A stretch of DNA of 64,000 nt from Sphingobacterium hungaricum (GCF_015210005.1 NZ_MU158698.1:3023273-3087272); one strand, 5' to 3'. Counted from the first letter of the stretch, positions 25,144 through 34,788 are shown. Numbers and translations are program-made. The notes: generated by a model from the letters alone, not told the origin.

Positions 25144-28100
25144 TTAAAATGACATATTAACACCGAAAATAAAATTGCGGGTTGTTGGATATGCGGATAA
25201 TTCGATTCCACTTGTTTCTGCTGGATTTCCATTGTCAGTTCCAGTTATTTCAGGAGAAAATCCTGAATATTTAGTGAAGATTAATGGATTTTGTGCCGTA
25301 AAGAAAACCCTTAGATTAGATGTGTTTGAATATAAATTTCTGAATGTATATCCAAGTGTCACATTATTAATTCTAAAATATGCACCAGATTCTAAATAAT
25401 AGCTGGAAGCATAGGAATCTCTAGCAGCTCCAGGATCTGTGTTGCTAGAATTAGGGCCAGTCCAACGATTTTCAAATGTCGAAGCAGCAATATTTTCACC
25501 GCCATCAATTCTTGTTCCTTTTAATCCATTGTATATTTTGTTTCCTCCAACACCATAACCGTCGATAGAAAAGTCAATCGCTTTATAATTGATCCCAAGA
25601 TTTACTCCGTAAATTGAAGTTGGAATATAAGAGCCTAAGAACACTTTGTCACGATCATCAATTACATTATCGCCATTTTGATCTTTGTATTTCAAATGAC
25701 CTGGTCTAGGAGACCCGTACTTAGCACCAGCGTTAATTTCGTCTTGTGTTTGCCATACGCCATCTGTTTCCCACATCCACCAAGCATAAATTGGTTGACC
25801 CTCTCTCAACTGTTTAGTGATTTGACCATTTGCAAGGCTACCGCCGGTGTTACCATCGTAAGTTGGCTTCACATCCGTAACTTCATTCTTGTTGTATGAG
25901 TAATTCACACCTACGGTATACGATAGATTTTCATTGACAGATTTATTCCAACTTAGGTTAGCTTCAAATCCACTATTCAAGATTTTTGCTCCATGATCAT
26001 AAAAATTTTGAGAAAATGTGGAATTCAATAATGGCTTAACACTTAAAATCGCATTTGTATTTAATTTATGATAATAATCGAATGATCCTGTTAAATGTGA
26101 ATTAAACAAAGTAAAATCAACACCAACTCCAGTTTCTTCTGTTACTTCCCAACTTAAAGGTATAACAGGAGTAGCATAAGCTGCTCCAAAAATTAAATCT
26201 TGGTTTGGTCCAAAAACATAGTTCACATTTTCGTTACCATTAGTCCCTGTCGACTGTAGAACTTGTGAAACATTAAGTGGGATGGCTTGATTACCTAAGC
26301 GTCCCCAATTTGCTCTAACCTTTAAGAAATTTAACCAAGAAATATCTTGTGCGAAACTTTCATTTGAAATTGTCCATCCAGCTCCGAAGGATGGAAATAC
26401 ATCATAATAATCTCCCGAAGCTTTGAATGTACTTGTTCCATCGTATCTAACCGTTGCTGTAAAATAGTATCGGCTATCGTAGTTATACTGACCCCTAGCG
26501 AAATACGATTGCAATGCAGTAGGCGTGATGTATGTTTGATTAACACTCTTATTGTATCCAGAGGAAGCCATATTAATATTCCAATACTGCTCTTGATCTG
26601 GAACATCATATCCCGTAGCAGAATAGTTATTTCCGATGTTGAATTTTTCTAAAGATGTTCCGGCTATAAGCTCCAAGTTATGTTTGTCAAAGCTTTTTTG
26701 GAACGTTAGGAAATTTTCCCATGCCCATCTGAACGATTCTGATTGACCAGTAGTTAATGTATTATTTACATAGGTCAATGACGTTGGATTTGCAAGTTTT
26801 AAAGCTTCAAACTCAGCTTCAGTTCTTCTCGGGTCAGCATTTAGCCAAGCTTCTTTTACATTCGAAAAATTGCGGTTTTTATTATAAACTTTCGTTCCTG
26901 AGAATCGAGAATTGAATTTCAAATAATTCGTTATTTGGTATTCTCCTTCAAAACTTCCTTGAATGCTTACCGTGTTCAATAATTCATTGTATCTGTAGTT
27001 TTCAAATACTGGATTACCTATAGAGTTTAGGTTGCCGACAGTTTGTCCCGCAGTAGATTCGTAAGTCACCAATCCGGTAGTTTGATTTACAAATGGTCGG
27101 CCGTAGCGTCCATTTTCATACATCACCGGCACCAATGGCGATTGTTTATAAGCCGCGTCGAAGGCAGCTAAAGGTTTAGGTGTAGCGTTAGTCATCGTCA
27201 AGTTCAACGTTTGCATAAACTTTAATTTATTGTCGAAAAACTTATACGTATTATTATTTCTTATCGTATGACGTTGGAATTTTGAACCTTCCAAAACACC
27301 CTTTTCAGTTAGGTTGTTGTAACTTAGGTAATAATCAACTACCTCAGAGCCACCGGAAAGATTAATAGAATTATTATAGACTTGTCCATTTTGGATCAAT
27401 TCATCGTACCAATCTGTATTATTTTCTTGATTGGGTTGCAAAGTCCAGCTTTGTCCAATTGCTGCGGCATTTTCGTTGAAATAGGTAATGAATTGATTGG
27501 CATCAGCCATATCAACTCGATTTAAAATTCCTTTTATGCCAAACGAACCGTCATAAGAAATTTGAGTACGGCCGGCAGATCCTTTTTTCGTAGTTACCAT
27601 AATAACGCCGTTTGCAGCGCGGATACCATAAATAGAAGCTGAAGATGCATCTTTTAGCACATTAATGGATAAGATGTCAGACGGACTGATATTATTGATG
27701 TTATCAGCAGGTATACCATCTACCACATAAAAAGGATTGCGTCCTCCAAGTGCTGAACCCATACCACGAATCAAAACTGTTGGAGACGAACCTGGTTGTT
27801 CGTTTGCCACAATATTTAATCCTGATACCTTACCTTGAATAGACTGCATAGCTGAGGTTGCTGGTTGCTTTGCGATATCGCTTGCTTTAACTGATCCGAT
27901 TGACCCGGTTAAATCAACTTTGCGTTGTGTACCATAACCAACGACGACTACTTCGTCAATCGACTGATCTTCCTCATCTAAGAAGACATCGATTGTCGTT
28001 AGGTTGTTAACTGATACTGATTTATCAGAAAAGCCAATAAAATTAAATAGCAGGACATCTGTTCCTGTAGCATTAATGGTATACTTTCCCGAAGCGTCTG

Positions 28101-28260
28101 TCTGCGTAGAGATCGATTTTCCCTGAACAGTGACAGTTACTCCTGGTAGGACCATTTGACTGTTGCCATCCTTAACTGTTCCTGAAACGGAACCCGTTTG
28201 TGAATAAGCAAATGGTATCGTACATACCATAAATAGAAGAAGAGTAAATAAATTCCTCAT
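25144..28260 (-). CDS. susC: SusC/RagA family TonB-dependent glycan transporter
   Basis: 1038 residues. Signal peptide (1-20), carboxypeptidase-regulatory-like domain (about 22-100), SusC hallmark (DEVVVVGYGTQRKVDLTGSI), plug with the conserved DASSASIYGIRAANGVIMVTTKKG, and a barrel ending FIFGVNMSF. No N-terminal STN anti-sigma domain is present, so control is not by a sigma/anti-sigma pair. It imports oligosaccharides across the outer membrane with its SusD partner. It lies downstream of the regulator gene on the same strand after a 283-base control region. Confidence 0.96.
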   Translation of the reverse strand: MRNLFTLLLFMVCTIPFAYSQTGSVSGTVKDGNSQMVLPGVTVTVQGKSISTQTDASGKYTINATGTDVLLFNFIGFSDKSVSVNNLTTIDVFLDEEDQSIDEVVVVGYGTQRKVDLTGSIGSVKASDIAKQPATSAMQSIQGKVSGLNIVANEQPGSSPTVLIRGMGSALGGRNPFYVVDGIPADNINNISPSDILSINVLKDASSASIYGIRAANGVIMVTTKKGSAGRTQISYDGSFGIKGILNRVDMADANQFITYFNENAAAIGQSWTLQPNQENNTDWYDELIQNGQVYNNSINLSGGSEVVDYYLSYNNLTEKGVLEGSKFQRHTIRNNNTYKFFDNKLKFMQTLNLTMTNATPKPLAAFDAAYKQSPLVPVMYENGRYGRPFVNQTTGLVTYESTAGQTVGNLNSIGNPVFENYRYNELLNTVSIQGSFEGEYQITNYLKFNSRFSGTKVYNKNRNFSNVKEAWLNADPRRTEAEFEALKLANPTSLTYVNNTLTTGQSESFRWAWENFLTFQKSFDKHNLELIAGTSLEKFNIGNNYSATGYDVPDQEQYWNINMASSGYNKSVNQTYITPTALQSYFARGQYNYDSRYYFTATVRYDGTSTFKASGDYYDVFPSFGAGWTISNESFAQDISWLNFLKVRANWGRLGNQAIPLNVSQVLQSTGTNGNENVNYVFGPNQDLIFGAAYATPVIPLSWEVTEETGVGVDFTLFNSHLTGSFDYYHKLNTNAILSVKPLLNSTFSQNFYDHGAKILNSGFEANLSWNKSVNENLSYTVGVNYSYNKNEVTDVKPTYDGNTGGSLANGQITKQLREGQPIYAWWMWETDGVWQTQDEINAGAKYGSPRPGHLKYKDQNGDNVIDDRDKVFLGSYIPTSIYGVNLGINYKAIDFSIDGYGVGGNKIYNGLKGTRIDGGENIAASTFENRWTGPNSSNTDPGAARDSYASSYYLESGAYFRINNVTLGYTFRNLYSNTSNLRVFFTAQNPLIFTKYSGFSPEITGTDNGNPAETSGIELSAYPTTRNFIFGVNMSF

Positions 28261-28543
28261 ATAGTTTATAATTAAATTAAGAAAATAATAATTTGAAAGA
28301 TTTTAATTTGGTTTATAATCTCAAACTACGGTGTAAAGATGTGATGTATTCCTGAAATGTTAAAATATTGTTAATTCACATTATTACTACATGTAAAATA
28401 TTACTTTCTCAATTTTGTTTTAATAAATAGCAAAAAATTGATTATTAATCACTTGAAAAATTTAATAACTTCACAAAATCGGTTGCTTTGTGTAATTTTT
28501 ACACACTACAGTGTGAGAGGTAATGATGTAGTGAATTTAGGTG
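28261..28543 (-). promoter_or_regulatory. Control region upstream of susC
   Basis: 283 bases without a gene. No clean TAnnTTTG box is seen upstream of susC, in keeping with a promoter that needs an activator. A related 14-base sequence occurs twice: ACTACGGTGTAAAG at 28325-28338 and ACTACAGTGTGAGA at 28505-28518 (10 of 14 bases equal). The second includes an inverted repeat CACACT-AC-AGTGTG (28502-28515). These are candidate regulator sites only. Confidence 0.3.
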
Positions 28544-31417
28544 TTATCGTTCTAGTAAGAACTCGGTTAGGTTTTTGTCCTTGGTCAAATTTAGCTTTTT
28601 ACGCAATCGATAGCGACGAATTTCAACACCGCGAGTGGTAATGTTTAGTAATGATGCAATTTCTTTACTCGACATATTTAATCGTAAGTACGCACAAAGC
28701 TTCAAATCATTTGGAACTAATTCAGGAAAGTCTGCCCGTAATTTTTTAAAGAAATTTTCGTGGGCTTCGTTGAAACTTTTTTCAAATAAATCCCAATCTC
28801 GGTCATCGCTGTGGGCTTCATCGATTAACTTGTTTACTTTACGTAGCTGTTCGTTGGAAAGCTTGTTGCCATCGGAGTCTTTTAAATCCAATAATTCCGT
28901 ATGAAGATTATTGAGCATTTCATTCTTGTAGACAATATTCATTGCCGCATTCGCCAATTCCCGATTTTTAATCTCTAATTCTTGTTCCAGCTGGGTATTG
29001 CGAAGCATCATCAATTGCTTTTCATTCTCTTCCAGTTCACGCTTGCGCAACACTTTTTGTTCTTCCAACACGTGCTCTTTCACTTTTCGCTGATGTTCTT
29101 GGAGCTTGTCTTCATAACGCTTCCTTCCCAACCGAATGATGAAAAACAGCAATACAACATAAATGATTAAAGCGGGCCACTTAAGAAACCAGGGCTTTTC
29201 TACGCTAAACGATAAAGTGGTTATTTCAGAAATCTGTGCTGCGCTATTTTTCGAACGCACTTTAAACGTATAATTTCCCGCTGAAAGATTCGTGAAATCA
29301 TTGTAAGCAACCTCAGACCATTCTGACCACTCCGTTGAGTAACCTTCTAGATAAAATTGATATTGAACTGCGCTAGAGCTATAATAGGGCGTAGCGTAGG
29401 TGATTCGAATATTACCTTTTTTATTCGGCAGATTGAGATTGTCTGAATATATAGGTAAAATGCCCGCTGAAATATTGTAGATATCACGGATTATCGGACT
29501 TTGTAACGTTAAATTTTTGTTTATTTTTTCTTTGTCAAATAATGCAAACCCGTTGTCTAGGCCAATCAAAAAGATTGAATTTCCCAGCGCTTGAATATTC
29601 TCATAGTAATTCATCATTTTACCATTGAGATTGAAAAGGCTGGTAGAGTCAATCTGAATATCTCCGTTCTTATTAAAATCTACGACTGCAATATGTGACT
29701 TATTGATAAACCAATATGACTCGTTGTTTATTTTAATAACTTTATTTGCGAAAGCAAATGAGCCGACTTTGGCATTCAATTCTTCGTATCTTACAAATTT
29801 CTGCAAAATATTGTCAAAGGTATACAGACCTGAATCACTTGTAAACACGTAATCTTCGCCCAGCTTATACACTTCCACAACATTTGAAGTAGGCATGTTG
29901 TTGTGTTCTTTGCTAAATGACTTGATATTTTCAATCTTCGAATAATCAGCGTTAAAAATTATTTCCTTGACACCATTTTTTACTGTTGCCCAATAGGTTA
30001 GTCCATTTTTCTGTAACAAACCGGAAACTGAATATTGAATTTCGGGAAAGAACTGTTCCAATTTCCATCCGCCCGAATTTCGGTAAGACGATAAACCCAC
30101 ATAATTTGCTTGGAGAAATACGTTAGGCTGATTGGCAATTTTAGCAATTTGCCAACCTCCAGATTTATTTTGCAATCGCTGCAGTTGATTTTCAAGCACA
30201 ATAAAGGCACCTGAATTGTGACTGCAGATGAGCTGATTATTCATGATTTTTAAATCCCAAACTTGACCTTCCGACCCGGGAATGAGCCTGAAATTTAAGC
30301 GATTAAAATTATTCAATCCATTCCACTCACTTTGAAAAAGCCCTTGATTGGTTCCTAAATATATCTTGTTATTCAGCACTGCAGATGTGTATACCGTTCC
30401 GATGTCTCTGGTAAAATCAGAATAGTAGTATAGGGGAGAATTGATTTCTATCCGGTCGATGCCGTTATCTAAACCTGCCCAAACATTGCCCTGTTTATCC
30501 TGTACAATGCTTAAAACGGTATTGTTCTGTAATCCATTTGTTTTGTTTATATGCTGAATCAAATCGCCGTTTTTGTTCAGGATAAGAATTCCATTTTGGA
30601 TAGTTCCAAATACAAAATATTGATTATACAGCACAATGCCGTTATTAATCTGTGATTTCTTTAGAATATCTTGTGCCTGATTCTCCCAAACGGAAATATT
30701 ACCCTCTTTGTCCAAAAGATACAGTCCATCTTTGTCTGTGCCGATTAGATAAGTATCTCCTTCAAATGGTAGTATTGCAAGGATATTGCTTTTAATCAGT
30801 GATTTATCTTTGATTGCAAGAAAATTGTTTGATTCATCTAAGCGATGCAATCCCGAAGGGATTTTCTCAAAATACAATGACTTTCCGACCAAGTGAGGAT
30901 ACAAAAAAGGTTCTCCATCTCCATCAATAATCGTAATGGTATTATTTTCATAGACATAACATTTCGAAAATGAATGAAAATAGATTTTGTTGTTAAACTC
31001 AATGATTTTCCAGATTTCATCATCATTGAACAGCTCTTGGTCGACTAGTTTGGAGAGTTGTGTGTAAGTAAGTTTGCCGAACGCTTCCAATTCCCAAAAC
31101 CCAAAATCTGATTTTCCACCAGTATAGATTTTTCCATCTTTTCCAACGGTCACACTTCGTAAGATGCCTTTGTTTTTAGAGGGATTCAGTTTCCAATATT
31201 GGCCGTCGAAAGATAGAAGGCCTTCGGTATTGGCCACATAAATTATTCCGTTTTGTCCAACAGCAATTCCCCAATTTTGATTTCCCGCATTATAAAGGCT
31301 TTTGTTATACTGTTTTACAAATGGCGTTGCATTCCTCATAATTTCTTGAGAAAATCCATTTTTGTACAAAAGGCTACTGATAAGTAGTATTAAAACCTGT
31401 AAAACTTGTTTTATCAT
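28544..31417 (-). CDS. Membrane-bound PUL regulator: two-component-type propellers, Y_Y_Y domain, LuxR-type HTH
   Basis: 957 residues. Signal peptide, then two seven-bladed regulator-type propellers (repeats such as GIAVGQNGIIYVANTEGLLSFDG and VLSIVQDKQGNVWAGLDNGIDRIE), up to about residue 640. Next come a Y_Y_Y domain (about 665-735, WSEWSEVAYNDFTNLSAGNYTFKVRSKN), one membrane helix (about 742-758), a long coiled coil (about 765-840) and a C-terminal GerE/LuxR helix-turn-helix (about 900-957, MSSKEIASLLNITTRGVEIRRYRLRKKL). No histidine kinase or receiver is present, so this is not a hybrid two-component system. It resembles SusR-like one-component glycan sensors. It likely senses oligosaccharide in the periplasm and activates the adjacent susC operon. 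Confidence 0.9.
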   Translation of the reverse strand: MIKQVLQVLILLISSLLYKNGFSQEIMRNATPFVKQYNKSLYNAGNQNWGIAVGQNGIIYVANTEGLLSFDGQYWKLNPSKNKGILRSVTVGKDGKIYTGGKSDFGFWELEAFGKLTYTQLSKLVDQELFNDDEIWKIIEFNNKIYFHSFSKCYVYENNTITIIDGDGEPFLYPHLVGKSLYFEKIPSGLHRLDESNNFLAIKDKSLIKSNILAILPFEGDTYLIGTDKDGLYLLDKEGNISVWENQAQDILKKSQINNGIVLYNQYFVFGTIQNGILILNKNGDLIQHINKTNGLQNNTVLSIVQDKQGNVWAGLDNGIDRIEINSPLYYYSDFTRDIGTVYTSAVLNNKIYLGTNQGLFQSEWNGLNNFNRLNFRLIPGSEGQVWDLKIMNNQLICSHNSGAFIVLENQLQRLQNKSGGWQIAKIANQPNVFLQANYVGLSSYRNSGGWKLEQFFPEIQYSVSGLLQKNGLTYWATVKNGVKEIIFNADYSKIENIKSFSKEHNNMPTSNVVEVYKLGEDYVFTSDSGLYTFDNILQKFVRYEELNAKVGSFAFANKVIKINNESYWFINKSHIAVVDFNKNGDIQIDSTSLFNLNGKMMNYYENIQALGNSIFLIGLDNGFALFDKEKINKNLTLQSPIIRDIYNISAGILPIYSDNLNLPNKKGNIRITYATPYYSSSAVQYQFYLEGYSTEWSEWSEVAYNDFTNLSAGNYTFKVRSKNSAAQISEITTLSFSVEKPWFLKWPALIIYVVLLFFIIRLGRKRYEDKLQEHQRKVKEHVLEEQKVLRKRELEENEKQLMMLRNTQLEQELEIKNRELANAAMNIVYKNEMLNNLHTELLDLKDSDGNKLSNEQLRKVNKLIDEAHSDDRDWDLFEKSFNEAHENFFKKLRADFPELVPNDLKLCAYLRLNMSSKEIASLLNITTRGVEIRRYRLRKKLNLTKDKNLTEFLLER

Positions 31418-31510
31418 GTAAGCGGAAACCGTTTTGGTGAACTAAATTACCATTTATTTTGAATAAGCCTATAATTTCAAATTATATTAGAAAATATGTT
31501 ACTTTGTTTT

Positions 31511-32314
31511 ATGATATCATTTGCAAATGCGAAAATTAACATTGGCCTCCATGTGACCGATAAAAGGGAGGATGGCTACCATTCTATTGAGACTGTTTTC
31601 TATCCTGTCAAATTGTATGATGTCATCGAAGTTTTTGAGAGCGAAAACACAAAAGCTAAAAACTTTGGAATTGACCTTTCGAGTGGCGATAACTTGTGCC
31701 TGAAAGCTTTCGAATTGCTTAGAAAAGATTTTGACTTGCCAAACCTGCAGATTAATCTATTGAAATCAATTCCTGTAGGAGCGGGCTTGGGGGGCGGTTC
31801 TTCAGATGCAAGCCATGTATTGAAACTTATCAATACTGAATTTTCGTTGGATTTAAGCGACGAAGAATTGGAAAAATATGCTGAAAAATTAGGTGCAGAC
31901 TGTCCATTTTTTATTAAAAATAAAGCAGTTTTTGCAGATGGCATTGGTTCAACTTTCCATCCAATTGATTTAGATTTATCCGATTACTACATCGTTATTG
32001 TGTATCCGGAAATACATATCTCAACGTCGGAAGCATACGCTAATGTTATTCCCATGACTCCAGTTGCTGATTTGCAAAGAGCCATTCAATTGCCCATTCA
32101 GGAATGGAAATACCATATCGTCAATGATTTTGAGTTAGGTCTGTTTCAAAAATACCCAAAGCTCGAAAATATCAAACATGCTCTGTATGAACAAGGGGCA
32201 ATATATGCGTCCATGACAGGCTCAGGCTCTGCCTTGTACGGGATTTTTGATAACGAATTGGAATTAAACGATTTAGAATCTTTCGGGAAGATATTTTATC
32301 CAGTAGCCCTATAG
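31511..32314 (+). CDS. ispE: 4-diphosphocytidyl-2-C-methyl-D-erythritol kinase IspE
   Basis: 267 residues from the ATG at 31511; homologues begin MISFANAKIN-like, so the ATG at 31496 adds five spurious residues. The GHMP kinase motifs are clear: ANAKINIGLHV near the N-terminus, ATP-loop PVGAGLGGGSSDASH (about 89-103) and C-terminal ASMTGSGSALYG. IspE phosphorylates CDP-methylerythritol in the MEP isoprenoid pathway. It is divergent from the PUL regulator and overlaps the 3' end of the leftward nuclease-like gene by 6 bases. Confidence 0.95.
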   Translation: MISFANAKINIGLHVTDKREDGYHSIETVFYPVKLYDVIEVFESENTKAKNFGIDLSSGDNLCLKAFELLRKDFDLPNLQINLLKSIPVGAGLGGGSSDASHVLKLINTEFSLDLSDEELEKYAEKLGADCPFFIKNKAVFADGIGSTFHPIDLDLSDYYIVIVYPEIHISTSEAYANVIPMTPVADLQRAIQLPIQEWKYHIVNDFELGLFQKYPKLENIKHALYEQGAIYASMTGSGSALYGIFDNELELNDLESFGKIFYPVAL

Positions 32315-33169
32315 TTTGATTGCCTTATTCAACGGCATATTGATTAATTCTTGTGCTTCCATTAAAATTCTTTTTTTGCGCTGATTATCGATTTGTAAAC
32401 CTTTAAGAAAGTCAGGTTTATCGATTAAGTCAAGAACCAATATACATTGCTTTTTCATCAAGGTGCTTTTTTCTTGATCACCTAAATTCGTTAGGCAGGT
32501 AATCGGATATAATCCTTTGTGGTCTACGCGAACTTTTATGCTGTTATCTTTAGGGTAGTCCCAAGACAATAAATTAATGTTGTAATATTCTCCAAAGGTT
32601 TTTGAATCGGAAGTTAAATAGGCATTGGTCACTAACCATCCATCTGTGAAGGATACGTTTTTGTTGAAAAATGAATATTGAATCCCTGAAATATCGGTAA
32701 ATCTTGACTTAAAATACATGGGCGTGGTCACCGAAATTTTGGCATCTACATCATTTCTGAATTTGCACTCAACCGCCAGAAGCTTATCGTCTTTGTATGC
32801 TACCACATCCAGCTCGTGGCTTACTGCATGGCCTTGTACGGTTTGGCTTGTAATGGCTAAATAGCCATCTTGGGCAAACAGCCGTCCAATCCATTTTTCG
32901 AAATAGAATCCTTCAGGACCCAAGTCCTTTAATGCTTTTTTCAAACTGTATCTTGCTGCATATGAATCACGCTGATTTTTTAAACTGTCGAAGGCCAATT
33001 CATACAATTCCCTGGTACTTATGCCATCATATAACCGAGTTTTGATTTCTGTATAGACACGTTCGACCTGGCTTTCAGATGCTCCTGAACGCTTTAGCGA
33101 ATGTGTTAATGCATCAGGATTAAAAGGTACTAATTCACCGGAATGTTTCTTTACGTTCATCAAATTCAA
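32309..33169 (-). CDS. ATP-cone domain fused to a Mrr-like PD-(D/E)XK nuclease domain
   Basis: 286 residues. N-terminal ATP-cone (about 5-92: VKKHSGELVPFNPDALTHSLKRSG ... ARYSLKKAL), the nucleotide-sensing fold known from ribonucleotide reductase and NrdR. A Mrr/PD-(D/E)XK-like nuclease core follows (about 95-170), with Glu119/Asp121 (HELDVVAY) and Glu134-Cys135-Lys136 (LAVECKF), plus a C-terminal region of about 110 residues. The parts suggest a DNA-cleaving enzyme gated by ATP or dATP. It may act in restriction of foreign DNA or in repair. Family members are usually annotated only as restriction endonuclease. The 3' end overlaps ispE. Confidence 0.85.
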   Translation of the reverse strand: MNLMNVKKHSGELVPFNPDALTHSLKRSGASESQVERVYTEIKTRLYDGISTRELYELAFDSLKNQRDSYAARYSLKKALKDLGPEGFYFEKWIGRLFAQDGYLAITSQTVQGHAVSHELDVVAYKDDKLLAVECKFRNDVDAKISVTTPMYFKSRFTDISGIQYSFFNKNVSFTDGWLVTNAYLTSDSKTFGEYYNINLLSWDYPKDNSIKVRVDHKGLYPITCLTNLGDQEKSTLMKKQCILVLDLIDKPDFLKGLQIDNQRKKRILMEAQELINMPLNKAIKL

Positions 33170-33266
33170 TTTTTAATTGTCTACGAATAAACGAAAAATC
33201 TTTCATTTTAAAGTATATCGCCAAACATTATAAATGATTGATTGTTTTAATAAAAAAATAAAGATT

Positions 33267-33566
33267 ATGAGCGTATTAAATTTTGTATTCAATCAACTTA
33301 AGGATAAGCTAGATGATGCTTGCGAGCATGGAGAAATTGGTAACTCTGAACGGATTTTGTCTGTTATCTCAGGAGGATTTATTTTGGGCGTTGGACTAAA
33401 AAAACTTTTTCATAGCCCATTGACCGGATTTTCTGGAATGGCTTTGGGTGGAGGTTTGATTTATCGCGGCATTTCAGGCAAATGTGCAATCAAAGGTGCT
33501 ATTAACGCTGCAAAGGAAGAAGATGAAAAAGTAACTGTTGTTGAACACCGTTATTTTGTAAAGTAG
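33267..33566 (+). CDS. DUF2892-like small membrane protein
   Basis: 99 residues from the ATG at 33267; an earlier in-frame start at 33234 would add an unlikely MIDCFNKKIKI. The core ERILSVISGGFILGVGLKKL ... GFSGMALGGGLIYRGISGKC is two glycine-rich membrane helices with the GxxGxC ending of DUF2892 (YgaP-type) proteins. An acidic C-terminal tail follows (KEEDEKVTVVEHRYF). Function unknown; some relatives are fused to rhodanese or cyclase domains. A single gene with no obvious partner. Confidence 0.75.
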   Translation: MSVLNFVFNQLKDKLDDACEHGEIGNSERILSVISGGFILGVGLKKLFHSPLTGFSGMALGGGLIYRGISGKCAIKGAINAAKEEDEKVTVVEHRYFVK

Positions 33567-33666
33567 GACAGTAGGTTTTACTGTAAATAAAGCATACAAA
33601 GTGGTTATAGTCATTCGACTATATACCATTTTTTTTGTTTTTGATGAAAAATATTTATCTTGAATA

Positions 33667-34356
33667 ATGGAACGATTAAAAATTGTGGTGTTTACAGGCG
33701 CTGGTATTTCTGCCGAAAGCGGGCTGAAAACTTTCCGAGGAACGGATGGTTTATGGGAAGGTCATCGTGTCGAAGATGTCGCTACACCATCTGCTTGGCA
33801 AAAAGACCCAGAGCTTGTTCAGGAGTTCTATAACATCCGCAGAGCACAATGTATCCAAGCCAAACCGAATCAAGCTCACATCCATCTAGCTGAATTGGAA
33901 GATGAATTTGATGTACAGATTATTACGCAGAATATTGATGATCTGCATGAGCGCGCAGGCAGTAGCCGTGTTCTGCATCTTCATGGTGAAATTAGAAAGT
34001 CTCAATCTTCAGTAGATCCATTGCTCGTTTATCCAATACAAGGAGATACTCTAAAAATGGGAGAGCTGTGCAGCAAAGGTTCTCAATTACGGCCACATGT
34101 AGTTTGGTTTGGCGAGCAGGTTCCTAACATGCCCAAAGCAATGCAAATTTCGATGGGGGCGGATGTATTTGTTGTGATCGGAACATCACTTCAAGTTTAT
34201 CCGGCTGCTCAATTAGTTTATGAAGTTTCGGACGCTTGTAAAATAGTCGTCATTGACCCTCAAGCAAATTTATTCGATCTTCCGAATGGAGTTATTCGAA
34301 TTAGCGAAAATGCAACCGCTGGAGTCAAAAAACTACAAAATTTGCTTGCCAAATAA
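33667..34356 (+). CDS. cobB: Sir2-type NAD-dependent protein deacylase (CobB-like), lacking zinc cysteines
   Basis: 229 residues. Sirtuin motifs: GAGISAESGLKTFRG (residues 11-25), TQNIDDLHERAG (88-98), catalytic His106 in LHLHGE, and RPHVVWFGE. Tyr55 and Arg58 (EFYNIRR) are the pair that gives class III sirtuins desuccinylase activity. The usual four zinc cysteines are not there: the first pair is replaced by serines (SQSS) and only one Cys remains near GELCSKGS, so the module probably folds without zinc, as in other Bacteroidota homologues. It removes acyl groups from lysines using NAD+. Confidence 0.92.
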   Translation: MERLKIVVFTGAGISAESGLKTFRGTDGLWEGHRVEDVATPSAWQKDPELVQEFYNIRRAQCIQAKPNQAHIHLAELEDEFDVQIITQNIDDLHERAGSSRVLHLHGEIRKSQSSVDPLLVYPIQGDTLKMGELCSKGSQLRPHVVWFGEQVPNMPKAMQISMGADVFVVIGTSLQVYPAAQLVYEVSDACKIVVIDPQANLFDLPNGVIRISENATAGVKKLQNLLAK

Positions 34357-34542
34357 TATTTTGTTAACTAAAATAAATTTTTGATAATCAATGTTTTATT
34401 TAAATTAACCGAATGTGTTTGTTTATGTAAAATATTTTTTAAATCTCAACCGTATATAGAATGCCAAATTAAATTTGGTTTTTCAATAATTGTAACTATA
34501 ATTATATAATTTTCAGTATATTATATCATCTATTTAAATTGT

Positions 34543-34788
34543 TTAGTTATATCGTTCATAACTTTCGAAAAATGCTTTTCGCATCGTGATAAATTGGGCG
34601 ACCACCTCTTTGATAAAGGAATCATCAAGCATTTCAAACACGCCATTGATACCATCGACCACATCAGTTTCTGCAATTTTATAGGACTGTTCCAAGGTGC
34701 CTTGTTCAAACTTGATTATAAATTTTTGATTCATTCCGAAGATTGTAATTTTACAATCAGGGTGGGGAAGTTCTGCTAAAGTTCTCAT
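34543..34788 (-). CDS. Small hypothetical protein
   Basis: 81 residues, soluble, alternating strand and helix (CKITIFGMNQKFIIKFEQGTLEQSYKIAE, then a helical C-terminus FIKEVVAQFITMRKAFFESYERYN). No family recognised. Supported by normal codon usage and by its isolated position between the sirtuin gene and the gdhA terminator. The 186-base stretch between it and the sirtuin gene is very AT-rich and shows nothing else. Confidence 0.6.
   Translation of the reverse strand: MRTLAELPHPDCKITIFGMNQKFIIKFEQGTLEQSYKIAETDVVDGINGVFEMLDDSFIKEVVAQFITMRKAFFESYERYN

Noticed and set aside
28544..31417. Hybrid two-component system for the PUL
   Set aside because: Propellers and Y_Y_Y domain fit, but there is no histidine kinase H-box, ATPase or receiver; the C-terminus is a LuxR-type HTH.
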